This document shows positions 17,454 to 25,224 of a DNA stretch of 64,000 nt, one piece after another (position 1 is the stretch's first letter; each line of letters opens with the position of its first letter). Below the pieces are notes generated by a model. The model made no database searches. It had not been told where the DNA came from and worked only from the letters and a program-made list of their open reading frames with translations. Both the position numbers and the translations under genes were made by a program. The stretch lies in assembly GCA_937952305.1 (NCBI GenBank), contig CALFZO010000052.1, positions 166,850-230,849 of the forward strand, in the 5' to 3' direction. The DNA comes from an uncultured Anaerolineales bacterium (GTDB taxonomy: Bacteria; Chloroflexota; Anaerolineae; Anaerolineales; UBA6663).

Positions 17454-17481
17454 TTGCCTTTCCGACGATTCAGACTATGAT
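17454..17481 (+). promoter_or_regulatory. Promoter of the recombinase-like gene, nearly leaderless
   Basis: TTGCCT (17454-17459), 16-bp spacer, TATGAT (17476-17481). The ATG at 17490 is only 8 nt after the -10, and no RBS is visible. Confidence 0.45.
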
Positions 17482-17489
17482 TGCGAGCC

Positions 17490-18473
17490 ATGCCGGCCAC
17501 GGTCGAGCAACTGCCCCTGTTTTCCACGCCTCCGGACAACTTGCCGGCGGGACGCCCCGCCTCGGCCCCGGCCGGCGCGCCCTCCCTGACAGCGGCGTCA
17601 TCGCTGAAGGCCGGCATCGTGGCCTGGGGCGCCCACTTGCAGAAAGAAGGCGCCCGCCCCAACACGATCAAATCCTTCTGCGGCGACCTCAACTTGTTCG
17701 CGGCCTTCGCCGGCGCGGGCCGCAGCCTGAGCCAGATCGGCACACGCGACCTAGACAAGTGGCTGCAAGCCCAGAAGGCCAGCGGGCGCAGCCCCAAAAC
17801 CTACGCCCGCCGCGTGACCTCCCTCAAGTCGTTCTTCCGCTGGCTGGAGCAGGCCGGCATCCTGGCCGCCGATCCGGCCGCCCCCATCATCCAGCAGACC
17901 GTGCTCAGCCCATTGCCGACCGTGCTGACTGAGATGGAAGTGGAACAGGCGCGCGCGGCCGCCCAAGCGCTGTGGAATAACCCAGACCGGCCCGATGTGC
18001 GGCCGTATCTGCTCTTCACGCTGCTGCTCCAGACCGGCATCAAGAAGAGCGAGTGCCTGAACCTGGAACTCAACCACATCGATGTCTCCAACCCGGAAGA
18101 ACCGGTGTTGTGGATCCGCTACAAAGAGGCCAGCAACCGCTACAAGGAGCGCAAGCTGCGCCTGGACCCCAGTTGGCTGGTGATCTACGACGTCTACCGC
18201 GCGCAGTACGGACCGGAGCAGAAGCTCTTCCCCTACAAGGCCCGCCGCCTGGAGTATCTGCTGGAGGACATCACCGTCGCCGCGGGGATGGAGAAGCACA
18301 TCTCGTTTGAGATGTGCCGGTGGACGTGCGCGGTGCGCGATGCCCGCGCCGGCCTGGAGTTCGACAAGATCCGCCAGAAGCTTGGCCTCTCCAAAATCCA
18401 GTGGCGCGAGATCGGCATGAAGCTGAAGAAGCTGATGGAGGCGGGCGGTCCGGCGGCCACGCCTGTTGCCTAG
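17490..18473 (+). CDS. Tyrosine-recombinase-fold protein lacking catalytic residues
   Basis: 327-residue protein with the two-domain layout of XerC/D-type recombinases: a SAM-like core-binding N-domain (about 40-125, including NTIKSFCGDLNLF) and a C-terminal catalytic-fold domain. Aligning the motifs by eye, the first Arg (TGLRxSE) reads TGIKKSE, the HxLRH box reads EMCRW, the LGH box reads LGL, and the position of the nucleophile Tyr reads Gly (EIGMK). Strand exchange is therefore unlikely; a DNA-binding or regulatory role is inferred. Its neighbours are ordinary chromosomal genes with no att-like repeats, so it does not mark a mobile element. Confidence 0.8.
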   Translation: MPATVEQLPLFSTPPDNLPAGRPASAPAGAPSLTAASSLKAGIVAWGAHLQKEGARPNTIKSFCGDLNLFAAFAGAGRSLSQIGTRDLDKWLQAQKASGRSPKTYARRVTSLKSFFRWLEQAGILAADPAAPIIQQTVLSPLPTVLTEMEVEQARAAAQALWNNPDRPDVRPYLLFTLLLQTGIKKSECLNLELNHIDVSNPEEPVLWIRYKEASNRYKERKLRLDPSWLVIYDVYRAQYGPEQKLFPYKARRLEYLLEDITVAAGMEKHISFEMCRWTCAVRDARAGLEFDKIRQKLGLSKIQWREIGMKLKKLMEAGGPAATPVA

Positions 18474-18554
18474 CCAGGTCTCAGAGCGCCCGCCTTCTCA
18501 CCCCGGACCGTCCTCTAATTGCCGCGCCGCTGCGGCGCAGACCGCGGCCGGCCG

Positions 18555-18914
18555 TCAGGCCTGGTCGGACGACGCCGCTTCACGGCCAAAGGTGGCGCGA
18601 TAGCGGCGCGCCACTTCCTCTTCGATCCCATCGGCGAAGGCGTGGAACTGCGCCAGCGCGCGCCGGCCGGCCTCGGTGAGGTGCGCGCCGCCGCCGTGTT
18701 GGCCGCCGACCGCGGTCTCCACGATCTTGGTGGCCAGGCCGCGCTCAATCTCCTGGACCTTCTCCCAAGCGCGCCGATACGGGACGCCGAGTTTCTCGGC
18801 GGCGGCGCTGATGGAGCCGGTCTCGGCGATGGCCTCCAGCAGCCGTACGCGCCAGGGGCTCAGCACGACCCGGTCGTCCACTTCCAGCCAGACATTGAAT
18901 CGCGGTTGCATCAT
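18555..18914 (-). CDS. ModE-like winged-helix DNA-binding protein
   Basis: 119-residue protein matching the N-terminal LysR/ModE-type helix-turn-helix domain: LSPWRVRLLEAIAETGSIS, AAAEKLGVPYRRAWEKVQEI and the wing GGQHGGGAHLTEAGRRAL. It lacks the C-terminal molybdate-binding (MOP) domains of full ModE, as many short homologues do. It probably regulates molybdate uptake or molybdoenzymes, but no mod genes are nearby; the molybdopterin oxidoreductase at 45.6 kb is a possible target. GGGAGAG precedes tandem ATGs at 18914 and 18911. The last 80 nt before the convergent recombinase-like gene contain only a weak hairpin. Confidence 0.8.
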   Translation of the reverse strand: MMQPRFNVWLEVDDRVVLSPWRVRLLEAIAETGSISAAAEKLGVPYRRAWEKVQEIERGLATKIVETAVGGQHGGGAHLTEAGRRALAQFHAFADGIEEEVARRYRATFGREAASSDQA

Positions 18915-18959
18915 CGCATTGCTCTCCCCACCTTTGGCGTCAGTCCTTCAGCCGCGGTG

Positions 18960-20411
18960 TCAGCGCGCCTCCGGCTCCAGGTCAGCGGTGCGCGGCGTGA
19001 ACCGCAGGCGCGCCACCCGCTGAGTCGCTGCGGTCACCCGGTAACGCTCGTCCAGGCGCAGGCCAGCCACCCACACCAGCGCGTCATCGGCCCCGGCCGG
19101 GTCCGCGCACACTACCAACGGCCAATCATCCCGCAGTTCCCGGGCGACCCGCTGGTTGATCAGGAAGTCAGACAGCTTCATCTGGTGCCCGCCCAGCCCT
19201 AACGGCTGGAACCGGTCCCCGGGCCGGCGGACCCGCAGACGCCATTCGGAGGCGGGCAGCCGGTCGGCATCCACCTCCACGCGCCAAGGATCGGCATTCT
19301 CGAGCACTTCGGCCAGGCTCCAGGCCCCGGCCGGCAGCAGCTCAACGCTGAAGTGCCAGCCGGCGGCCAGCGCCCCACCGGCCATCCTGGGCTGATCCGG
19401 GTGAGCCGGCCGATAGGCCCAGGCGCTCACCACCAGGGTATCGCGCCTCACCGCCAGGCGCAGTCCGCGCAGCAGATCACACCACCGGCCGGGCGCCGCG
19501 CGCCGGCTGAACTGCACGGCCTGTTCGAGCGGCGTGAAGTCCAGGTTGCGCTCGTCCGGCAGCAGTTGCTGTGCGGCCCGCCGCAGCAGCGCGCGCTGCT
19601 CGCCCACCTTCAGGTCCGCCCAGCCCGCCCGGTTGAAGACGACCTGGCCGCCATCCCGGCGCGCCAGGCGCCGCCATAACGCGTCCAGGGCCGGCTCCAA
19701 CAGCGCGTAGTCGCCGGCCGCCACCACGGCCGTGCGCTGCAGCACGGCCCGGATGTTCGGATTGTACGTCGCCAGCAACGGCAACAGTTCATGCCGAAGT
19801 CGATTGCGGAAGAGGGTCGTATCCAGGTTGGTGGCATCCTGGCGCGGTTCCAGGCCGCGCGCCGCACAGAAGGCCTCCACCTCCGCGCGCGGCGTCGCCA
19901 GGAGCGGGCGGATCAGCCATAACGCCGCGCCGGGGAGACGCGTGAGCGGCCGCATCCCACGCAGCCCGGCCAGGCCGCTCCCGCGCAAGAAGTGCATGAG
20001 CACGGTCTCGGCCTGGTCGTCGGCGTTATGGGCGACGGCCACTCGCGCCGCCCCGCAGCCGGCCGCCGTCTCGGCCAGGAACGCATAGCGCAGTTCACGC
20101 GCCGCCTCCTCCAGCGACAACCGGCGCGCGGCCGCATGAGCGCGCGTGTCGACGCGGGCTGTGGAGAACGGCCAACCGCGCGCCGCGGCCGCCGCCCGGA
20201 CGAAATCGGCCTCGGCCGGCGCCTCCGGCCGCAGCCCGTGATCCAGGTAAGCGACGTGGAGCGTCAACGCCCACTCCGGGGCCAGGGCGCTCAACGCCTC
20301 CAGCAGGCTCAGGCTGTCCGGCCCGCCGGAGACGCCCAGCACCAGCCGCTCTCCGGAGCGCACCAGATCCTGGTCAATAACGAAGGCGCGCAGACGCCCC
20401 AAGAAGTCCAC
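18960..20411 (-). CDS. tilS: tRNA(Ile)-lysidine synthetase
   Basis: 483-residue TilS. It converts C34 of tRNA-Ile(CAU) to lysidine with ATP, switching decoding from AUG to AUA. The PP-loop SGGPDS is at residues 28-33. HNADDQAETVLMHFLRGSGLAGL is the usual second motif, and the C-terminal substrate-binding domains end with RRPGDRFQPLGLGGHQMKLSDF. The start is GTG 20411, placing the P-loop at the normal distance; the open frame continues upstream but crosses the mreB promoter region. A minus-strand TATAAT ends 6 nt before this GTG, so the transcript is probably leaderless. Confidence 0.93.
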   Translation of the reverse strand: MDFLGRLRAFVIDQDLVRSGERLVLGVSGGPDSLSLLEALSALAPEWALTLHVAYLDHGLRPEAPAEADFVRAAAAARGWPFSTARVDTRAHAAARRLSLEEAARELRYAFLAETAAGCGAARVAVAHNADDQAETVLMHFLRGSGLAGLRGMRPLTRLPGAALWLIRPLLATPRAEVEAFCAARGLEPRQDATNLDTTLFRNRLRHELLPLLATYNPNIRAVLQRTAVVAAGDYALLEPALDALWRRLARRDGGQVVFNRAGWADLKVGEQRALLRRAAQQLLPDERNLDFTPLEQAVQFSRRAAPGRWCDLLRGLRLAVRRDTLVVSAWAYRPAHPDQPRMAGGALAAGWHFSVELLPAGAWSLAEVLENADPWRVEVDADRLPASEWRLRVRRPGDRFQPLGLGGHQMKLSDFLINQRVARELRDDWPLVVCADPAGADDALVWVAGLRLDERYRVTAATQRVARLRFTPRTADLEPEAR

Positions 20412-20417
20412 AGCGGC

Positions 20418-20423
20418 ATTATA
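20418..20423 (-). promoter_or_regulatory. -10 element giving a leaderless tilS transcript
   Basis: Minus-strand TATAAT with only 6 nt between it and the GTG at 20411. Transcription would begin at or next to the start codon. Confidence 0.6.
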
Positions 20424-20494
20424 CGGCCACTGGCGGCCGTCACCGCCCCGCCAGCGGCGGGTTAGCAGGGTGTTTGGATTGACATAGCGCTGAG

Positions 20495-20522
20495 TTGTCC
20501 GCAATTTTGCGGATGGTATAAT
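20495..20522 (+). promoter_or_regulatory. mreB promoter with an inverted repeat in the spacer
   Basis: TTGTCC (20495-20500), 16-bp spacer, TATAAT (20517-20522). The spacer is filled by TCCGCAA-TT-TTGCGGA (20498-20513), a 7-bp perfect inverted repeat. This is a typical place for a repressor or MerR-type activator site controlling the cell-shape operon. Confidence 0.65.
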
Positions 20523-20536
20523 CCTTCTCCGCAGTC

Positions 20537-20550
20537 AGGAGGCGAACTTG
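20537..20550 (+). promoter_or_regulatory. RBS selecting the TTG start of mreB
   Basis: A full AGGAGG at 20537-20542 is 5 nt before TTG 20548. The next in-frame ATG (20572) has no RBS. Confidence 0.75.
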
Positions 20551-21633
20551 CAGCAAGTTGGCGACTTTTTGATGCGGCCACTTAAGTGGCTGCTGGGCAT
20601 GTTCTCGTTGGATATCGGCATTGACCTGGGCACCGCCAACACGCTGGTCAATGTGCGCGGCAAGGGCATCGTCATCAATGAGCCTTCCTGGGTGGCGATC
20701 GATAAGAAGACCAAGGAGCCCAAGGCCATCGGCGCCGAGGCCAAGGAGATCGCCGGCCGCACGCCGGCCAACATCGTGGCCATCCGCCCCTTGCGGGATG
20801 GCGTGATCTCCGAGTTCGAGATCACCGAGGCCATGCTCGAGTACTTTATCGGCAAGGCCCACGAGCAGAGCCTGGTACCCATCCCCAGCCCGCGCGTCGT
20901 GGTGGGCATCCCGTCCGGCGTGACCGAAGTCGAGAAGCGCGCGGTCTACGACGCCACCATCGCCGCCGGCGCGCGCGAAGCCTTCCTCATTGAAGAGCCG
21001 ATGGCGGCCGCGCTGGGCGCCGGCCTGCCGGTGGCCGAGCCGCGCGGCTCGATGGTCGTGGACATCGGCGGCGGCACCACCGAGGTGGCCGTCTTCTCGA
21101 TGGGCGGCATCGTCCTCTCCCGATCGCTGCGCGTGGCCGGCGACGAGATGGACCAGGACATCATCCAGTACGTCCGCAACAAGTACAACCTGCTCATCGG
21201 CGAGCGCATGGCCGAGAAAGCCAAGATCGCCACCGGCTCGGCCTACCCGCTGTGGGAGGAGAAGACCTTCACCCTGCGCGGGCGCAACCTGGTGACCGGC
21301 TTGCCGGAGAGCGTGGAGGTTTCGTCGATCGAGCTGCGCGAGGCGCTGGCCAACTCGGTCAACACGATTGTGGCGGCCATCAAGGACGCCATCGACGAGA
21401 CGCCGCCCGAGATCATCGCCGACCTGATGGAGATCGGCGTGTGCATGGCCGGCGGCGGCTCGCAGCTCCAGGGCCTGGCCGAGCGCCTGACCGAGGAGCT
21501 CAGGATCCGCTGCTGGCTGGCCGAGGACCCGATGACGTGCGTGGCGCGCGGCGCCGGCCGCGTCCTCGAGGACTACGACAACCTCAAGCGCCTGTTGGTC
21601 GGCCTGGAGCGCGGCAGCACGTCGCGCGGCTGA
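20548..21633 (+). CDS. mreB: Rod shape-determining protein MreB
   Basis: 361-residue actin-like ATPase that forms membrane-associated filaments and guides lateral wall synthesis. Nucleotide-binding motifs are GIDLGTANT (phosphate 1), VVDIGGGTTEVA (phosphate 2) and MAGGGSQLQGL (adenosine). The first 20 residues (MRPLKWLLGMF) form an amphipathic or hydrophobic N-terminal stretch suited to membrane contact. TTG start set by AGGAGG. It heads an operon with mreC, mreD, PBP2 and a DUF2723 protein, the classical elongasome set. Identity is beyond doubt; some bacteria call such paralogues Mbl. Confidence 0.96.
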   Translation: MQQVGDFLMRPLKWLLGMFSLDIGIDLGTANTLVNVRGKGIVINEPSWVAIDKKTKEPKAIGAEAKEIAGRTPANIVAIRPLRDGVISEFEITEAMLEYFIGKAHEQSLVPIPSPRVVVGIPSGVTEVEKRAVYDATIAAGAREAFLIEEPMAAALGAGLPVAEPRGSMVVDIGGGTTEVAVFSMGGIVLSRSLRVAGDEMDQDIIQYVRNKYNLLIGERMAEKAKIATGSAYPLWEEKTFTLRGRNLVTGLPESVEVSSIELREALANSVNTIVAAIKDAIDETPPEIIADLMEIGVCMAGGGSQLQGLAERLTEELRIRCWLAEDPMTCVARGAGRVLEDYDNLKRLLVGLERGSTSRG

Positions 21634-21682
21634 CGGCCGGCGGCCGCTCCCGGCCCGCGCCCGTCCGCCCGCGTCGGATGGC

Positions 21683-22552
21683 ATGAGCAAACTACAGCCG
21701 CGGACCGTGCTCGTGATCGTGCTGGCGGTCGTCAGCCTCGGGCTGCTGGCCTTCGGCGGAGCGTCCGTCCTGGAGCCGGTGCGCGGCTTCGTGCAGGTCC
21801 CGCTCACGGCCATCCAGCGCGCCCTGGCCGCGGCCTGGGCCGGCTTCGCCCCGCCGCCCGCCCCGGCGCCGGAGGCCGCCGCGCTGGCCCAGCGGGTCGC
21901 CGAGCTGGAGGCCGAAGTGGCCGCCCTGCAGGCCGACAACATCCAACTCCGCGAAAAAGAGACCGAACTCCGCATCCTCAGCGGCCTGGTGGAGTACGCG
22001 CGCTCCCAGCCGGACGCCAAATACCTCACCGCCAACCTGATCGGCCGGGACACCTCGCCGCTGCTCAGCTACGTCATCCTGGATCGCGGCTCGGACGACG
22101 GCGTGATCCGGGGCATGCCGGTGGTGACCGGCGACGGCCTGGTGGGGCGCATCGTGGAAGTCAGCCCGACCGCGTGCAAGGTCCAGCCGATCACAGACCC
22201 GGCCTCGGCCATCGCCGCGCGCCTGCAGTCCTCGCGCGAGGCCGGCGTGGTGGTGGGCCAACTGGGCGGCGGCCTGGAGATGCAGTTCATCACCCAGCAG
22301 ACGCGCCTCGAACCCGGCGAGGTGGCGCTGACGTCCGGCCTGGGCGGCACCTACCCGCCCGGCATCGTCATCGGCACGGTCAGCGCCGTGCAGCGCCTCG
22401 ACTACGAAGTGCTCCAGCAGGCCCAGATTGAGCCGGCCGTGGACCTCAACCAGTTGGAGATCGTCCTGATCATCACCAACTTCACGCCCGTCGACCTGAG
22501 CCCCTTCCTACAGCCCACGGCCACGCCCATCCCGTTGCCGTCCGCGCCATGA
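21683..22552 (+). CDS. mreC: Rod shape-determining protein MreC
   Basis: 289-residue bitopic protein. One N-terminal membrane segment (about residues 9-28) is followed by an extracytoplasmic coiled coil (about 65-100, with heptad-like LAQRVAELEAEVAALQADN) and the MreC beta-barrel domain containing DRGSDDGVIRGMPVV and the late SGLGGTYPPGIVIG motif. MreC links MreB/MreD to penicillin-binding proteins in the elongasome. Its stop overlaps the mreD ATG by 4 nt. There is a Pro/Thr-rich C-terminus. Confidence 0.95.
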   Translation: MSKLQPRTVLVIVLAVVSLGLLAFGGASVLEPVRGFVQVPLTAIQRALAAAWAGFAPPPAPAPEAAALAQRVAELEAEVAALQADNIQLREKETELRILSGLVEYARSQPDAKYLTANLIGRDTSPLLSYVILDRGSDDGVIRGMPVVTGDGLVGRIVEVSPTACKVQPITDPASAIAARLQSSREAGVVVGQLGGGLEMQFITQQTRLEPGEVALTSGLGGTYPPGIVIGTVSAVQRLDYEVLQQAQIEPAVDLNQLEIVLIITNFTPVDLSPFLQPTATPIPLPSAP

Positions 22553-23058
22553 CGCGCACCCTGCTCACCGGGCTGCCCCTGCTCGCCGTCGCCGCGGCCC
22601 TGCAGTCCGTGGTCCTGCCGCATTATCGAGTCCTAAGCGGCGGCGGGCTGGACTTGGTGCTCGTGCTCACGCTGAGCTGGACTCTGGCCGGCGATTGGCA
22701 GGGCGGCATCCTGTGGGGGTTCCTGGGCGGCCTGTTCCTGGACCTGTTGTCCGGCGGGCCGCTGGGCATGTCGGCGCTGGCGCTGGTGCTGGTGAGTTAC
22801 CTGGCCAGCCTGACGGAGGGCCAGTTCTGGCGCTCGCACCTGCTGCTGCCGCTGGCCGCGAGCCTGTTCGGGAGTGTGGGCTACCACCTGGCCGTGCTGT
22901 TGATCCTGACGTTCGCGGGCTATGCCCTGGACTGGGGCCGCAGCCTGACCGGCGTGCTGCTGCCGTCGGTGCTGATCAACACACTCGCCATCCTGCCGAT
23001 CTATCAGGTGATGCGCGGTCTGCACGGCCTGATCGCGCCGGAAGTCGTCAAGCGTTGA
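22549..23058 (+). CDS. mreD: Rod shape-determining protein MreD
   Basis: 169-residue polytopic membrane protein with about five hydrophobic segments, matching MreD in size, hydropathy and the GGLFLDLLSGGPLGMSAL region. The ATG overlaps the mreC stop (ATGA), so translation is coupled. MreD works with MreC as a membrane anchor of the wall-elongation complex. Sequence conservation in this family is low, so position in the operon carries much of the weight. Confidence 0.92.
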   Translation: MTRTLLTGLPLLAVAAALQSVVLPHYRVLSGGGLDLVLVLTLSWTLAGDWQGGILWGFLGGLFLDLLSGGPLGMSALALVLVSYLASLTEGQFWRSHLLLPLAASLFGSVGYHLAVLLILTFAGYALDWGRSLTGVLLPSVLINTLAILPIYQVMRGLHGLIAPEVVKR

Positions 23059-23085
23059 GTCGGTAACCGTTTCCCTGAGGTAGTG

Positions 23086-25224
23086 ATGAAGAAACGCCGC
23101 GTCACCCTGACGATCTCGCGCCCGGTGTTGTTTTACCTGATCCTGGTCGCGCTGACGGCCGGCCTGATCGGCCGGCTGCTGCAGCTGCAAGTGGCCGAAT
23201 TTGAGACGCGCCTGGCCGAAGCCGTGGAGAACCGCCTGACGCGCGTCAGCGTCCCGGCCCCGCGCGGCGTCATCTACGACCGGCGCGGCGTCCTGCTGGC
23301 CCGCAACCTGCCGTCCTTCGTCGTCACCATCACCCCGGCCTTTCTGCCGGACGACCCCGATCCGTTCGACGACGAGGACCCCCCGCAGACCCAGGCGATC
23401 TACCGACGGCTGGCCGAGGTCCTGGAGATTCCGATCCTGGTGCCGGGCTCCACGCCCAAGGCCCCGTGCTCGGACGGGCGCGGCATCAAAGATCTGGTGG
23501 ACGAGGGCGCCGGCTTCCAGCCTTACACGGCCGTCAAGATCAAGTGCGATATCCCGCAAGAGACGGCCTTCCTGCTGCGGCAGGAGATCGCGACCATGCC
23601 CATGCCGGGCGTCGAGGTGATCGTGGAGCCGGTGCGCGATTACCCCACCGGCGCGCTCACCGCCGACATCGTCGGCTACATGGCGCCCATCCCGGCCGAA
23701 TCCGACGCGCCCCTGACTTACGCCTACTACGTGAACGAGCGCGGCCTGCAGCCTAACCGCGACCGCGTCGGCGTCCAGGGGGTGGAAGCCTCGCTCCAGG
23801 ATGAACTGGCCGGCCAGAACGGCAGCCGCCTGGACGAGGAAGACGTGGCCGGGCGCTTCCTGCGGACCACCGCCGTCGAGACCGAGACCATCCCCGGCCT
23901 GAACATCCAGCTCACCATCGACGTGCGCCTGCAGCGCGCCGTGGAGACGGCGCTGCTCAACCGCCTGACGTATATCCGCGACTGGACCGGCGGCAACCAG
24001 AACTTCACCAGCGGCGTCGTCATCGTCATGAACCCCAACACGGGCGAGATCTACGCCATGGTCTCGTGGCCGACCTACGACAACAACAAGTTCGCGCGCA
24101 ACATCGACCTGGACTACTACGCCAGCCTGGTGGGCGACCCGACGCGCGGCATCCCGGCCGACCCCGACTACCCGATGCTTAACCACGCCGTGCAGATCTT
24201 GTATCCGCCCGGCTCGGTCTTCAAGCTGGTCACGGCCACGGCCGCGCTGCAGGAAGGCGTCATCGACCCGGACCGCGAGCTGGAGGACCCCGGCAAGATC
24301 ACCATCCGCAACCGCTACTTCCCGGCCGACCCCGGCAAGGCCAAAGACTTTGTGTGCTGGATCTACAAGTCCGGCCAAGGCCACGGCCTGGTCAACTTCA
24401 CGCGCGGCATCGCCGAGTCCTGCAATGTCTACTTCTACAAGATCGGCGGCGGCTACGAGCCGGACCGGCTCGAGGGGCTGGGCGAGATCCGGCTGGCCAA
24501 GTGGATGGAGATCTTCGGCTTCGGCGCGCTGACCGGCATCGAACTGCCGGCCGAACAGGCCGGCTTTATCCCCACGCGCGATTGGAAACGCCGCAACGAG
24601 GGCGAGAACTGGACGACCGGCGACACGTACAACGCCGTCATCGGCCAGGGCTTTGTGCAGGTCACGCCGCTGCAGATGCTCAACGCCTACAACGCCGTCA
24701 TCAACGGCGGCCGCCTGCTGCAGCCGCAGCTGGTGGACAAGATCCTGGACGGCGAGGGCAACGTGCTCACCGACACGGCCCCGGTGTTGATCCGCGAGCT
24801 GCCGGTGTCCCCCGAGAACCTGGCGCTGGTGCGCACCGGCCTGCGCCAGACGGCGGAGTCTGGTACGCTCTCGGGCGCCGTGCTTTACGGCAGCGACGCG
24901 CCGATCGTGGATGTGCCCGGCATCAGCGTGGCCGGCAAGACTGGCACGGCCGAGTACTGCGACCGGCTGGCGTGGAGCCGCGACCTGTGCATCCCGGGCA
25001 AGTGGCCGGCCCACGCCTGGACCATGATGTACGCGCCCTATGAGAACCCCGAGGTGACCGTCATCGCCTTCGTCTACAACGGCACGGAGGGCTCGCTGGT
25101 GGCCGGGCCGGTGGCCAACGCAGCGCTGCGCGCGTACTTCCAGATCATGAAAGGCCTCGACCTCGCGGAGCCGGACGAGACCGCGTCGCCCGAACCGGAG
25201 GCCACTCCGGCCGTGCCGCGATGA
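23086..25224 (+). CDS. mrdA: Class B penicillin-binding protein 2 (elongasome transpeptidase)
   Basis: 712-residue PBP2-type D,D-transpeptidase that cross-links peptidoglycan during elongation. It has an N-terminal membrane anchor (13-31), a pedestal domain with RGVIYDRRGVLLARN (60-74), and a catalytic domain with the active Ser in SVFK (S377/K380), SCN (445-447) and KTG (618-620). A flexible acidic/Pro tail ends the protein. TGAGG lies 5 nt before ATG 23086; GTG 23083 directly precedes it but is worse placed. The stop overlaps the next ATG by 4 nt. An insert with a Cys pair (C128, C154) sits in the pedestal. Confidence 0.94.
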   Translation: MKKRRVTLTISRPVLFYLILVALTAGLIGRLLQLQVAEFETRLAEAVENRLTRVSVPAPRGVIYDRRGVLLARNLPSFVVTITPAFLPDDPDPFDDEDPPQTQAIYRRLAEVLEIPILVPGSTPKAPCSDGRGIKDLVDEGAGFQPYTAVKIKCDIPQETAFLLRQEIATMPMPGVEVIVEPVRDYPTGALTADIVGYMAPIPAESDAPLTYAYYVNERGLQPNRDRVGVQGVEASLQDELAGQNGSRLDEEDVAGRFLRTTAVETETIPGLNIQLTIDVRLQRAVETALLNRLTYIRDWTGGNQNFTSGVVIVMNPNTGEIYAMVSWPTYDNNKFARNIDLDYYASLVGDPTRGIPADPDYPMLNHAVQILYPPGSVFKLVTATAALQEGVIDPDRELEDPGKITIRNRYFPADPGKAKDFVCWIYKSGQGHGLVNFTRGIAESCNVYFYKIGGGYEPDRLEGLGEIRLAKWMEIFGFGALTGIELPAEQAGFIPTRDWKRRNEGENWTTGDTYNAVIGQGFVQVTPLQMLNAYNAVINGGRLLQPQLVDKILDGEGNVLTDTAPVLIRELPVSPENLALVRTGLRQTAESGTLSGAVLYGSDAPIVDVPGISVAGKTGTAEYCDRLAWSRDLCIPGKWPAHAWTMMYAPYENPEVTVIAFVYNGTEGSLVAGPVANAALRAYFQIMKGLDLAEPDETASPEPEATPAVPR

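Noticed and set aside
17490..18473. Integrase marking a genomic island or prophage
   Set aside because: Catalytic residues are lost, flanking genes are housekeeping genes, and no tRNA or direct repeats that could be att sites were seen.
18474..18554. GC-rich hairpin between the recombinase-like and ModE-like genes as a bidirectional terminator
   Set aside because: The pairing allows only a short stem with a small loop, and there is no T tract on either strand.
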